A DNA stretch of 64,000 bases from Semisulcospira habei (GCA_036245525.1 BTPG01000006.1:92115950-92179949), one strand, 5' to 3'. Shown: positions 21,404-31,265, counted from the first letter of the stretch. The notes: generated from the sequence alone by a model not told the origin. Translations and numbers: made by a program.

Positions 21404-21850
21404 ACGAGAAAAAAAAACAAAGAAAAAAACACCATATGGGCATATGAGGACAAAGGACACACGCAGGAAGCGGGGTGGGGGGAGGGAGGTGATGGGGGGG
21501 GGGGGGGGAGGGGACGCAAAGCAAAAGCAACCGAACGAAGAAGCCAACAATGTCAACAAAACGGGGAGGGGGTGGGGGGGGGGTGTGTGTAACACGCTTA
21601 CCCAGGTAACACAAACTACAACCATGAAAGAGTAGGGGAAAATGTAACAACAAACAAAAATGTGGAAGGTGAAGAAAGCACACCGTAGCAAACACTAGTG
21701 CAAATCCCACGCTCATACCTTCTCCAAAGCGTACTCCTGGAAACCAAGCAAAAAACAGTATATGGGTGAAAAACAAGTCAATCAAAGCAACCAAACAAAC
21801 GACTAACCCCTTCATTACCACCTATTCGCAGCTGTCTCTAAAACGGTCCC
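21404..21850. other. no gene; G-rich low complexity
   Basis: G tracts occupy 21475-21515 and 21565-21590. The proline-rich frames on the other strand come from these tracts. Confidence 0.4.
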
Positions 21851-21854
21851 ATCG

Positions 21855-21945
21855 TAACACTTTGCGTGTCGGCAGCGGTTCTTGTCGCGATGATTCCTGC
21901 AGGAATCATCGCGACAAAAACTGCTACCGACAGCCAAAGGGTTAG
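21855..21945. mobile_element. family D palindrome, near perfect
   Basis: TTTGCGTGTCGGCAGCGGTT pairs with its partner AACTGCTACCGACAGCCAAA around GATTCCTGCAGGAATC. The ends are TAACACTTTG and CAAAGGGTTAG. Confidence 0.85.
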
Positions 21946-21969
21946 ACTGACCGTCAGGATTACTCATTA

Positions 21970-22064
21970 AAGGCGCCCCGCATCAACAGCTGCGAAAGCG
22001 TCGTATAGCGTTGCCGGCGACAGCGCTATACACTTCCGCAGCTGCTGATGCGGAGGGCGCCTTG
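21970..22064. mobile_element. family Q palindrome
   Basis: GGCGCCCCGCATCAACAGCT pairs with AGCTGCTGATGCGGAGGGCGCC in two parts. The inner CGTATAGCGTTG and CAGCGCTATAC also pair around CCGGCGA. Only this copy is seen. Confidence 0.65.
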
Positions 22065-22539
22065 AATGGGGTAACACCGTCTGCCTGGGAAATGCATATT
22101 GCTTCAGGCCATTACAAAGCACAGATCCGCTTGAGTCCCAGCATAGATGCCTCCTGTCCCGGCAGTGAAAGGGTTAAGACAAACAAACAAAACAAAGACG
22201 GACTACAATACATTGTCTTTTCAAATAAATTGCCGAATGCATGTGTTCTGGTTTGAACGCTCGTTGGGTACCGAATCACAATCGTGGTCGAGGGCCTCTG
22301 GCGCGCGCAGTTTGACTGACATTTCAGGCCAAGAGTGGGTCGGTCAACGGTAGTTGAATTCTTGTTGTGTATTGATATCACAATCGTGGGGGGAAATTGT
22401 TGAACGAGGCCATAAACGCAGAGTTATTTCAGTCGTCAGCAATAGTTTAATGTTTGTCGGGTGCCGATATCACACTGAATCGTCGGGTGGGGGAAAGGGG
22501 GGGGGGGGGGAGAGGAGGGAATCTGCAGTAATTCAAACT
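22065..22539. other. no gene; unassigned
   Basis: No recognisable frame; a G tract lies at 22485-22512. Confidence 0.35.
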
Positions 22540-22710
22540 TGCATTCGTTTCGACGGAAACGGTGGATTAACAAAACCCTTTGCGTGTCGGTAGCGGTTTT
22601 TCTCGCGATGATTTCTATAGGAATCATCGCGACAAAAACCGCTACCGACACACAAAGGGTTAAAAGCCCGGACATCGCATGTTTGTCCTGGCTTTTAATC
22701 CACCGGTTTC
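22540..22710. mobile_element. family M hairpin split by a family D insertion
   Basis: CGTTTCGACGGAAACGGTGG on the left pairs with CCACCGGTTTCGTC on the right. The M core AAGCCCGGACATCGCATG begins exactly where D ends. The arrangement places D inside M at a TTAA. Confidence 0.65.
22567..22663. mobile_element. family D palindrome nested in M
   Basis: ACCCTTTGCGTGTCGGTAGC pairs with GCTACCGACACACAAAGGGT over nearly its whole length. The centre is GATTTCTATAGGAATC instead of the usual CCTGCAGG. TTAA lies at both borders, with an extra CAAA on the left. Confidence 0.85.
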
Positions 22711-23082
22711 GTCATAACACGTGCAAGTCTGACCTACTTGTGACTTCCGGAAATCGTCTATTTCGTCTAAGTCATCACCAAGACCAATTTATTATCACAA
22801 TCCTCGTCATCGTCACTGATAACAGCGTCATCAAAATAGTTACCACATCTGCGAGAATACATACATCGCTGAAACACAAACACATGGAAATAACATGGGC
22901 TGGTTCAACAGCATGTCCGTTAATAGGTCAAAGTGTTGCAGTGCCACTGAACTGATCAGTGTTCAGGTCGTACACCACAGGCAATATAATTATGTCCCTG
23001 TCCCCCACAACTCGCCAGTTAGGGCCGTCCATTATCACTCCGGTGCCGTGGACGTTAAACCCCGAACTAACTAAACCACACA
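22711..23082. other. no gene; unassigned
   Basis: The stretch 22725-22775 (CAAGTCTGACC, ACTTCCGGAAATCGTCTATT) recurs at 32050-32080, so it is the flank or outer part of repeat M. 22930-23070 resembles 49290-49430 (CAACTCGCCAGTTAGGGCCG and CCGTGGACG), another old dispersed repeat ending next to a CA/GT run. Confidence 0.4.
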
Positions 23083-23096
23083 CACACTCACACACA

Positions 23097-23175
<79 letters not shown>
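23083..23175. repeat. (CA)n microsatellite
   Basis: A CA run of about 45 units. Confidence 0.97.
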
Positions 23176-23176
<1 letters not shown>

Positions 23177-23768
23177 CAGACAAAAGCGTCAGAGTGGGTT
23201 ACCTGCCATTTTATGTCAAAATGGGTTCCCATATTTCTATTTATTCTAGGGCTCTGGAATTCATGCGAATGTTTAGAACTCACCTTATAACTAAGCTCTA
23301 TAACTTAAAATAAAATAGACATTTTCTAGAAACAGAGCCACTAGATGGGAAAAAATGGGTTTCTACCCAATAAAGTGGGTGCCTCTCACACAAAAAACTG
23401 GCATTACAGTCCAAATGGGTGTCTTCACAACATTAGGCGTCTGTAATAAGGTCAAGTTCATGGAATACTTCTGTTTCACATTATTTTGGGGGGTTGTTGT
23501 TTTTTTCAACTTAATGTGTATGTGTGCTTTAACATTTTTAACATTGTATGGTGCAAAATTCAATAAACACTGGCCCGTAACCTTTCGATTATGATTTTTA
23601 CAGAGGAAATCTTTTAAACATTGCTGCATTTTGTCCTTCTGAAGCAAAACAGTTTATCATGGCATTGATGTGAGAATCAACATAATGTATTCTGGAAATT
23701 AAAGGACTTTTTTTTTGGTTTTGGGTACTCTGGAGTTTCAGACAAACAGCAACAGAGCATTTTGAATA
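23176..23768. other. no gene; repeated ATGGGT phrases
   Basis: Phrases AATGGGTTCC, AATGGGTTTC, AGTGGGTGCC and AATGGGTGTC recur at roughly 45-70 bp between 23218 and 23420. The rest is AT-rich. No gene is supported. Confidence 0.35.
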
Positions 23769-23999
23769 TTAACCCTTATCATTCGGAATACACCAGTGTG
23801 TGCAACAAGTGTGACTGAAATAGTCCAAGGGTTAGTGCCAGAATAGCTTGGTGCCTCTAGGCGCCAAGCTATTGTGGCACCACCCTTGAACTAAAGCCAT
23901 TGGTCTATGTCCTCATCTGTAAGTACTGTAATGTAGCTTGCATAGAATTATGGCAGTGAACAAATTTGAAGCTTTTAGCCTCAGTATGATGCGGGTCAA
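23769..23999. mobile_element. family A MITE, diverged end type
   Basis: The left end is TTAACCCTTATCATTC and the right end GATGCGGGTCAA is worn. The core is AGTCCAAGGGTTAGTGCCAG pairing with its complement through GGCGCC with several mismatches. Confidence 0.72.
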
Positions 24000-24053
24000 A
24001 AAGTGTGGAAAAATATGAAAGATAGAAAAAGACCCAGACGAAGAAACTAACAC

Positions 24054-24639
24054 TTAACTTATTCTACCCCAGACACACCACAGCAAAATAAAGATCCACC
24101 ACGATAGGTCAAGGGTGATGCCAGAATAGCTTGGCGCCTATGGGCGCCAAGCTATTCTGGCATCACCCTTGAACTATCATGGTGGATCTGTGTCCTGCAC
24201 TACAACGCAGTCTTCTGAAGACGACTTCAACATTTGGGCTTAACTTATTCTACCCCAGACACACCACAGCAAAATAAAGATCCACCACGATAGTTCAAGG
24301 GTGATGCCAGAATAGCTTGGCGTCTATGGGCGCCAAGCTATTCTGGCATCACCCTTGAACTATCATGGTGGATCTGTGTCCTGCACTGCAACGCAGTCTT
24401 CTGAAGACGACTTCAACATTTGGGCTTAACTTATTCTACCCCAGTAACACCACAGCAAAATAAATATCCACCATGATAGTTCAAGGGTGATGCCAGAATA
24501 GCTTGGCGCCTATGGGCGCCAAGCTATTCTGGCATCACCCTTGAACTATCATGGTGGATCTGTGTCCTGCACTGCAACGCAGTCTTCTGAAGACGACTTC
24601 AACATTTGGGGATTCCGGTCTTAGGGTAGAATGAGTTAA
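24054..24639. mobile_element. three head-to-tail family A units, 186-bp period
   Basis: Left ends TTAACTTATTCTACCCCAG start at 24054, 24240 and 24426, exactly 186 bp apart. Each unit holds a full A hairpin. The first two stop at CTTCAACATTTGGGC and pass directly into the next TTAA. Only the third keeps the right terminus GGGTAGAATGAGTTAA. The units are nearly identical, so the amplification is recent. Confidence 0.93.
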
Positions 24640-25065
24640 AATGACAGAACAGAACACTGACATTAATTAATTAACTGACAACATAAGAAATCACTTGAAA
24701 CTTCAGCCTTTATTATTGTCTTTCGTCCCCAACAACCAACCATTCTCTTCCGTTTGCAGAGTTTTAAATGGTATGCAGCATATTACAAAATGATCCAGGC
24801 TCCCCCCCACCCCTCCATAATAACACTCTTGTAATCAACCTTTACGTTGTCAAAGGTTTTCTTATCTTATCTTATTATTGTCTTTTGTCCCCAGCCGGCT
24901 GTTTCGTTTTGCAAATCCAAAGGTTATACAGTATACAAAATGATCCAGGCGTCCATCAGATAAAACAAAAAGCAGGCTATACATGCTGAAACCACCCCAA
25001 TAATAACACTCTTGTAATAAATCTGTATGAAACCGAAAATGCCGCGAGTGGCGGGGAACCTCAAT
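24640..25065. other. no gene; probable 3' flank of the recombinase-like gene
   Basis: Two related phrases (ATTATTGTCTTTCGTCCCCA near 24710 and ATTATTGTCTTTTGTCCCCA near 24873) point to a dispersed repeat present twice. On the minus strand this region lies just downstream of the gene; a polyadenylation site cannot be pinned down. Confidence 0.4.
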
Positions 25066-25375
25066 TCATTTCTTTTGTAACTTTTTCAGTCTGTTGCGGA
25101 CGTAATCCTTAATGTTTGTCCAGCGCCTATGTCTAAGTGCGGGCTCTTCTGCCATTGAGTGCTGTATCTCGGCCTTTCCAGGAATTTTGTTCATGACGAG
25201 GTGTGTCTTGAAACGAGTTTGAACAGCTTTCTCTTCAGCTTCCCCCCATGGTTTCCTTGTAAATCTAGCTTTCTTTCGAACAGGAGCTGACGCAGTACTG
25301 TCATCATCAAAACTATCTAGATTGTCATCAGGCTCTGGACGTCTTTTCTCCTCATGCTCATCGATTCCTGTGTTG
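25066..25375 (-). pseudogene. SANT/Myb-like C-terminal segment in a third frame
   Basis: A third frame, open from about 25375 to TGA at 25066-25068, gives a basic segment with RKPWGEAEEKAVQTRF, then NKIPGKAEIQ, EEPALRHRRW and IKDYVRNRLKK. The spaced Trp residues and the closing basic helix fit a SANT/Myb-like DNA-binding module that, as I recall, ends related recombinase-like proteins. The second shift is somewhere between 25340 and 25390. A normal stop follows the basic tail, which supports this as the true C-terminus. Confidence 0.65.
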
Positions 25376-25549
25376 TTGACTTGCTACTTGCTTCATTCAC
25401 AGGTGCTGTTCCCCCCGAGACCTCTCTGCCAGTTTCTGATGTGTCTTCATTGTCAAAGTCAATCTCTTCATCATCACCCAGCTCAGCTCTAATGCAACTC
25501 TCAAAATCTGTCATCCCATTGTTAACTGACAGAAGAATCTTTGCCACTT
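25317..25549 (-). pseudogene. continuation of the recombinase-like protein in a second frame
   Basis: Immediately after the stop, a shifted frame reads KDKVAKILLSVNNG, the kind of helix that follows the Tyr motif in related proteins. It continues with an acidic linker (GDDEEIDFDNED). The shift lies in the TTTTAAAAG run at about 25550-25557. It could be a real indel or a homopolymer sequencing error. Confidence 0.6.
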
Positions 25550-25555
25550 TGTCTT

Positions 25556-27472
25556 TTAAAAGACGTCTTGAGATTGGCGGTAGATATGGCGATGTATCCG
25601 AATATCATGGCCAAGGAAATCTGCCAGCTGATCCTGGTCTAACTCCGAGATGGCCATTGACTGAGCCAAAGTTGCAACCTGCTTCCGTAACTGAGTAAAT
25701 GTGAACATGGCTGGATATGACACCCCTGCTTCTAGGGCATGGGCCTTCAGAACATCATGGCCTCTGTAAGGCCTCTGACCAGAAGGTGTGGCAAAGATGT
25801 ACTGGGAATCAGCGAGAGCTGGCACTGATTGCCTCATTTGAAGGATTCTGTCCACAGTTGTCATCATCTTCTTCGTCAGCAAAACGGGAACACTCCTATT
25901 AAACTTGCCTCTGATTTCCACTCGCTGAAAATGATTCACCATTTTCTTCTCAACCTCTGTGAGACCTTTCAAGATATCTTGATTGGTGATCGATCCAATC
26001 TTAGCATTCTGGAAGTCTGACACCTTCATTCTCTGAACTTCTCCCCCTCGTTTTCGGTTGAAAAGTGATACAGCACAAAGAGTTGCTTTAACCACTGTCG
26101 GATAATCTTCCAAAACCATCCTTGTCTCAAGAAGCTGTTGGACCTTCCTCACATCTTCACATGATGGGATCATCTTGGGTTTGTTCATGGTCATTTTCCC
26201 GACCGACTGGGCTGCTGTAGCGGACACACAATCATACCAGTCCCCGTTGAAGACAGAGTCAAACCGCTGCGCCTCAGAGAGCTCCTGTCGCCACCTGTCG
26301 TCTGAACCCTGCCCAAGCTGTTTGGATGCCTGTGACTGTTTGATCTGTGAACACTTTTTCAAAGCATGGCCTATGCGCATTGCGAGATTGCCTTTTTTGA
26401 ACTGATGTGTGTCCTCATCAAAATCTGCTAGCTCTTTTACAGCCAGGACAACATGATCAAAGCTAGCTGAATTGATCACAGCATTTAAACTTGCGATTTT
26501 CATTTCTGACCTCACTCTGATAATCTTTAATAGTCTCCCTAACTCCCGCATCCTGGAGCTGATTTGTCCAGCCGTGTGTTCTTCAATGTCCCTGCGGTCA
26601 AATAATCTCTTTCCATACTCAAGAAGCAAGGGGTCAGCTCTGATGAGACGGCTTATCTCATCATCTCTCTGGCTGGCCAAGACCTTGTGATAGAAGGAAA
26701 ATTCAACGTCTAAGGGTATTGGAAGCATTAGGCGACCACGGCGCGCCGCGTCCCCTCGCTGAGTGATCTGAAACCCTCCTGGCTTCTGACAGCAACGTTT
26801 TGAGTGTACAGAGATCAGCTTTTTTTGATAGAGCCCTTTGCAATGGCTACAGGCGAGAAGGTCGTCTATCTTACTAGTTTTGGTGCGATACTTAGGAATC
26901 AAACATCCGGATTTGTTTTCAAGAACAGCAACGTTATGCATGTAATCACCCTCATCTTGTAGTCTGATCCATGCTCGACGTCTCTGCTTTGTCCCTTTTT
27001 TCATCGACAAAATTTTAGCAACGTCTGCCTCATTTGCATGGACATCTTGTAAGTGCGTGCTCATTTTCAAGACACACAACTTGCATGCATGTTTCTTGTC
27101 CCATTTGTACTTTCCTTTTCCTCTCTGCGACATGTGCACACCTGTTTCTTCTGTAAGTGCTCTTTCCCCACTCTTTCCAGCATCATGTTTCTTCTGCCTA
27201 TCCACATTCTCATTGCCACCCCCTAACGCACACTGCACCTTGCTGGTACTAGCGTCACCGACACCTGGCCACCCCGAACCTGCCACTTTGATGAAATCTA
27301 ACATAGTCGATACAATACTGTCTATGTCAGAGATCCCAGCAATTGATGCCGACACACCCTCTGAATCCGGTGAGCTCGAGCCAGGAACAAACTCTTCGTC
27401 ATCACTGCCCTCGTATTGCGATGCGCTGGCACTACTCTCAGTCTCAGGTCCATCCCAGGCTCCATTTGCCAA
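25556..27472 (-). CDS. main exon: zinc-binding clusters and tyrosine-recombinase-like domain
   Basis: The open frame extends to an ATG at 27532, but its first 20 residues lie before a splice acceptor (pyrimidine tract, then CTCCAG, ending at 27473), so the exon more likely starts at 27472. Numbering from that ATG, an acidic Ser-rich region covers about 25-75. Cys/His clusters are C150-C153-H160-H165 and C228-C231-H243-C247. The recombinase-like part shows NRKRGGEV with Arg near 495, then FTQLRKQVATL with Arg616, LGH ending at 642, and HIYR with Tyr651. In tyrosine recombinases these positions are the catalytic Arg, Arg, His and the Tyr nucleophile. The usual His two residues before the second Arg is replaced by Thr (TQLR), so activity is doubtful. 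The frame stops at 25556-25558 just after the Tyr motif, where relatives continue. Confidence 0.75.
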   Translation of the reverse strand: MANGAWDGPETESSASASQYEGSDDEEFVPGSSSPDSEGVSASIAGISDIDSIVSTMLDFIKVAGSGWPGVGDASTSKVQCALGGGNENVDRQKKHDAGKSGERALTEETGVHMSQRGKGKYKWDKKHACKLCVLKMSTHLQDVHANEADVAKILSMKKGTKQRRRAWIRLQDEGDYMHNVAVLENKSGCLIPKYRTKTSKIDDLLACSHCKGLYQKKLISVHSKRCCQKPGGFQITQRGDAARRGRLMLPIPLDVEFSFYHKVLASQRDDEISRLIRADPLLLEYGKRLFDRRDIEEHTAGQISSRMRELGRLLKIIRVRSEMKIASLNAVINSASFDHVVLAVKELADFDEDTHQFKKGNLAMRIGHALKKCSQIKQSQASKQLGQGSDDRWRQELSEAQRFDSVFNGDWYDCVSATAAQSVGKMTMNKPKMIPSCEDVRKVQQLLETRMVLEDYPTVVKATLCAVSLFNRKRGGEVQRMKVSDFQNAKIGSITNQDILKGLTEVEKKMVNHFQRVEIRGKFNRSVPVLLTKKMMTTVDRILQMRQSVPALADSQYIFATPSGQRPYRGHDVLKAHALEAGVSYPAMFTFTQLRKQVATLAQSMAISELDQDQLADFLGHDIRIHRHIYRQSQDVF

Positions 27473-28132
27473 CTGGAGAAAGAAAGAAAGAAAGATTGAA
27501 ACCAAAGCTGCATTAGGACAGAAACAGCCCAATTTTGGTTTAAGGGGCCTTGCACAAGAATAAAAAGAGTAATCCCGTGTATGACCGATTTACATATGTG
27601 TGACCTCGGTGACGAGGGCTGGCTTCTGCAGCAGCAAAATCCACGTTTTTTGAAAATGCAAGCAGTTTTCACACATTTGTCAACCCTGCGTGACCCTTTG
27701 AGAGAGGTCACTCAAATTGGCATGTTTAAAAAGGTCTTGCCACAAAGTATCCTTGGGCCAAGCTTGAAGAATGTGGCTTGAATAGTCTCCGAGAAAATGC
27801 CACCGTTAACTCATTCTACCCTAGACACACCACAGCAGGATAAGGATCGACCATGATAGTTCAAAGGTGATGCCAGAATAGCTTGGCGCCTACGGGCGCC
27901 AAGCTATTCTGGCATCACCCTTGAACTATCATGGTCGATCTGTGTCCTGCGCTGCAATGCGGTCTTGAGAGGATAGGGGCAAAATTTAAGGATTTTGGTG
28001 TTGGGGTAGAATGAGTTAAAGTTTACCATGGACGACGGACGGACGACCAGTGGCCCAGAACATAAACTCACTTTTGCTTCGCACGCACGCCAGCCAATAA
28101 AATGAAGATGATCATAGAATCACTTTACTTAC
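27473..28132 (-). other. predicted 660-bp intron
   Basis: It begins GTAAGT at its donor and ends in TTTCTTTCTCCAG, with a long pyrimidine tract. A family A MITE occupies 27806-28019 inside it. Confidence 0.55.
27806..28019. mobile_element. family A MITE within the predicted intron
   Basis: Intact TTAACTCATTCTACCC and GGGGTAGAATGAGTTAA ends with a near-perfect A hairpin. Confidence 0.92.
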
Positions 28133-28375
28133 CAGTTTGTAATTGGGAGCATTTCGCTGCCGTCCATGCACCCTCCTACCAGACGCACCCTCTGTGGCAG
28201 AGGCTGGGGGGCCATGATGCTGCAGCTGACTAATTTGGCCATGGGCCTTGGTCATGTGCCATGAAGGGGCGTGCTTGTCCACTTCCATAGATCCCGATGG
28301 GTTTGGACATCCTGCTGCCATCCGGCGCTGGGTGTGTGCAGAAAGTCCTGAGCCGGTGTGACCAAAACGGTGTTG
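28133..28375 (-). CDS. predicted upstream exon of the recombinase-like gene
   Basis: The exon is 243 bp, 81 codons, bounded by an acceptor (TGTTTGCAG, ending at 28376) and a consensus donor (CTG then GTAAGT, intron starting at 28132). Both borders are phase 0, matching the acceptor at 27473. The encoded segment is His-, Gly- and Ser-rich (for example KAHGQISQLQHHGPPAS) with no domain I recognise. A further 5' exon is required, because no start codon precedes the reading frame in this exon. Confidence 0.5.
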
Positions 28376-28425
28376 CTGCAAACATGTCCAATACAACCAT
28401 GTAAACCAATTGACATTTTAAATCA

Positions 28426-28769
28426 GATTGATTGTACATTGCTTAACGTCCCGACAAGCAACAAGGCTTTCTCAGGACGTGCCTGCACTGCTTGTGAAAA
28501 AAACACCTAAACAGAACATTGCCATGTATGTCGCCAGCCGGTCAAATACGTTAAATAAACCTAACACATGGGGCCTAAATAAAGCTAAGACCATTTAGCA
28601 GCACACATCCAATATCAAGAGCTACAGGCAGTGCAGACAGTAGGGAGAGTTTTAAAAAGGCAAATACAGGTGAATGGACAAAGGGTAGACAGAAACACAT
28701 GCCCCAGAATAGAGAGAAAAACCCATCCTGTGGGGCTGACCAGGGTGACCCTGGGAACTAAAAACTGGT
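28426..28769. repeat. dispersed repeat K, copy 2
   Basis: It matches copy 1 from GATTGATTGTACATTGCTTA to GTGACCCTGGGAACTAAAAA and lacks the last 40 bp. Confidence 0.75.
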
Positions 28770-29613
28770 AATACAGTAAAAAGCGACACTTCAGTTGCAC
28801 ATTCCGAAAGACCTGTTTGTGGACGTTTGTTCTTCGAATCGCGAGGCAGTTTTGCGAACGAGGATTGAAATCTGGCGCCATTTTTTTTTTAAAAGTCATC
28901 TCATACTGTGCATGCATGTGTCAAGTTACTTTTCGATCACTGACAATCACACTGTCAGAAAAAAAAGAAACAAAATCGCGTGGCAGATTGACCTTGTAAT
29001 GGGGTTATTGAACGAATTCCTTTCATTGAAGAAGAAAGCTTTTGTTAAAATCGTGGGGTTCTATTATCATTTACTACAAGACTCAACGGTCAGAGAGAGA
29101 GGAAGACACGGACCGAGCCACGGCTGAAGCAGACGCCTTATTTTTCTGGGCCAAATGGGTATCGGGGATTGGAGTCATCTCTCAGTTAAATAACTGCACT
29201 GAACAAGTACATTTGGGCGTGCTCTTAACTAAGAAATATTGCATAAAGTACCTCTGCAAACGTGAAGTGAATGGCCAGCGGCGGTTGGGGACGAAAGACG
29301 TTTTAGGAAGGGCAAGGGAAACAACTCCGTTCATCGGTGTTGGGCTAACCAATCAGCGATCATCAAGTTGATCTGAAAACACTCGCTTCCGTGTCAACAC
29401 ACAGGCCCAGGGCATCGCCAAAACACAACATGAAGTAAATCTGGCGAAATGGGGACATCCTATTTTGATATTTTTTTCTGACTTTTGAATGAAAGATAAT
29501 GCAGAAACAACCCTCAGAAAAAATGGGTGCCTGACTTGGTCACCCAGAATTTTACACACACCCATTTTGCATAAGGATGGTAAAGAAAGTAACCCATTTG
29601 AGTGGTTTCGTGT

Positions 29614-29617
<4 letters not shown>
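28770..29617. other. no gene supported; possible 5' region of the recombinase-like gene
   Basis: A minus-strand AAAATGGCGCCAGA near 28880 has a start-like context, but the frame after it has no recognisable domain and no clear donor. 29500-29600 has ATGGGTG phrases like those at 23218-23420. I see no hairpins here. Confidence 0.3.
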
Positions 29618-29699
<82 letters not shown>

Positions 29700-29716
29700 A
29701 CACACACACACACACC
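29618..29716. repeat. (CA)n microsatellite
   Basis: A CA run with a single CATACA interruption near 29694. Confidence 0.97.
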
Positions 29717-29925
29717 GTTATTTCAGAGTTCCAACTGCTGGCCACATACCTATGAACATGTTTGTTCCCAATATAACGTATTCCGCTAATCGCTGAAGTT
29801 TACATGTATGGTTCCTTTGCTTCGGCGATGTTGACAGCAAATATACACTCGGGAAAATATATATACGTGTACAAACAGTGATTCAGAGGATGCAACAGAT
29901 TGTGGTTAAAATGCCGTCATCAAAT

Positions 29926-30147
29926 TTAACCGCTTCATTGCACGAGAAAAAAAACGTGAACGTAATCCAACTGCAAGAGACATAGATCCTCATGAGCCCC
30001 CGCAACCGCGGGGGCTCATGAGGATCTATGCCTCTGGCTGAAACCACTTTTTGACATAATGATTCCTTCGACTGCTGGGGATCATTGACGTCAAATTTAC
30101 AATAATTTCAAAAACATCATCTGCGTCCAATGGCGGTAAGTGGTTAA
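29926..30147. mobile_element. family B MITE, TTAA-bounded
   Basis: The ends are TTAACCGCTTCATTGC and GTAAGTGGTTAA. The hairpin CTGCAAGAGACATAGATCCT pairs with its complement around CCCCCGCAACCGCGGGGG. The one-sided tail has TTTCAAAAACATCATCTGCG, shared with other B copies. Confidence 0.88.
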
Positions 30148-30169
30148 AATTGGGAATCCATTAAATGCA

Positions 30170-30228
30170 ACACTGGTTGTCTCCCTCGACGTGCTACAGC
30201 GGTGGTCAATCGTGGGAAACAACCAGTG
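30170..30228. mobile_element. family N hairpin
   Basis: ACACTGGTTGTCTCCCTCGA pairs with TCGTGGGAAACAACCAGTGT. Copies lie at 37211 and 50143. Confidence 0.65.
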
Positions 30229-30477
30229 TGGTACAAAATCTATGTATTATTATTTTCATGTCCACACGGACACTTCTGCCTTTCAGTGCAGAGAAGAACC
30301 CAACGGAGAAAGAAACACACTTAGAAAAGACAGCTACAACACAATTTATTAATATTCGTATCACCCGGTATCACCCGAAATACTAATAAACTGTGCTGTA
30401 ACTCTCCTTTTTAAGCGTGGTTTTTTTTTTCTCTCCGTTGGGTTCGTCTCTGCATTTTATACGCTTTTGGGTCTGCA

Positions 30478-30481
<4 letters not shown>

Positions 30482-30547
<66 letters not shown>

Positions 30548-30549
30548 TG

Positions 30550-30610
<61 letters not shown>
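30482..30610. repeat. (GT)n microsatellite, interrupted
   Basis: Two GT runs separated by GTATGTGTGTGATTTTGTG. Confidence 0.97.
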
Positions 30611-30682
30611 CTACAGCACAAACGTTGTCAAGCACAAACTTCGACACTGAAAATCAGTCGGTCCGTGGTCACACAGTCGGGG

Positions 30683-31109
30683 GCGGTCCGTGGCGCAGCG
30701 GTAAAAGCGTCTGCCACCAATGCAAGAGGTGCGATGTTCGATTCCTGGTTCCGGCGTCGGACTTTTCTCCTCTAGTATGTGTCACCATTAATTCGGGCGG
30801 ACCGTCGGGGGTTCTTTCTCCGGGTACTCCGGCTCTTTCCTCCCCCACAAATTTGGTATCAATCTCAGCCCACTTAATCAAATTTCAAATATAAACAATT
30901 TGAATTTCCAAAAACTTAAGTAACTCGCTTGAGCTTGCCCTTAGCACCACGTGAATGTTCAGTGTTTATGTACAGTGTGTGAGGGAATGCGCGTGCCGTG
31001 ATTCACGTGAGCGTGCTTGTTGGGTTCAGTTCGCGGCTATGTCCTGTGCATTGAGTTATATTATAAATATGAGAAATGCGCCATATAAATGCCATGTATA
31101 TTATTATTA

Positions 31110-31143
<34 letters not shown>
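30683..31143 (+). mobile_element. tRNA-derived SINE, apparently full length
   Basis: The head reads as a tRNA: TGGCGCAGCGG at 30691-30701 is an A box and GTTCGATTCC at 30736-30745 is a B box. The middle runs through ATTCGGGCGGACCG and CACGTGAATG. The 3' part includes GATTCACGTGAGCGTGCTTG and AATGCGCCATATAAATGCC, then an ATT repeat tail (31101-31143). A truncated copy in reverse orientation sits at 57479-57632. Such elements need a partner LINE; I cannot tell which one. Confidence 0.78.
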
Positions 31144-31144
<1 letters not shown>

Positions 31145-31265
31145 ATCCCGAATGGCACTACGAAGTAAAAAGGACTATCGTGAAAATGTGAATACATGTA
31201 CTATGTGAATAGCATGATCATAATGCTTGGTTACATCAAACGCAGCACGTATCCAGTAAGCAAAG

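Larger units (their letters stand above)
25066..28375 (-). pseudogene. tyrosine-recombinase-fold gene with SANT-like tail, two exons seen, two frame breaks
   Basis: This is the only candidate host-type gene. Exon 28133-28375 joins exon 27472-25066 across an intron with consensus sites and matched phase. The protein would contain an acidic Ser-rich N-terminal part, two Cys/His clusters, a tyrosine-recombinase-like domain and a Myb/SANT-like C-terminal segment. Two shifts, near 25550 and between about 25340 and 25390, place the last two segments in other frames. Each is a one-base (or equivalent) change, so either the gene is decaying or the assembly has errors. Proteins with this recombinase-plus-SANT layout are, to my knowledge, common and uncharacterised in fish, corals and molluscs and resemble Crypton-derived genes. 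The role is unknown. The 5' end is not found. Confidence 0.65.

Noticed and set aside
24054..24639. A bacterial-style array of rho-independent terminators or attC sites.
   Set aside because: The stems are over 60 bp, lie between TTAA ends and are dispersed throughout the window.
27473..27532. A signal peptide at the start of the recombinase-like protein, suggested by the hydrophobic stretch from the ATG at 27532.
   Set aside because: The hydrophobic run comes from translating a pyrimidine tract directly before a consensus splice acceptor.
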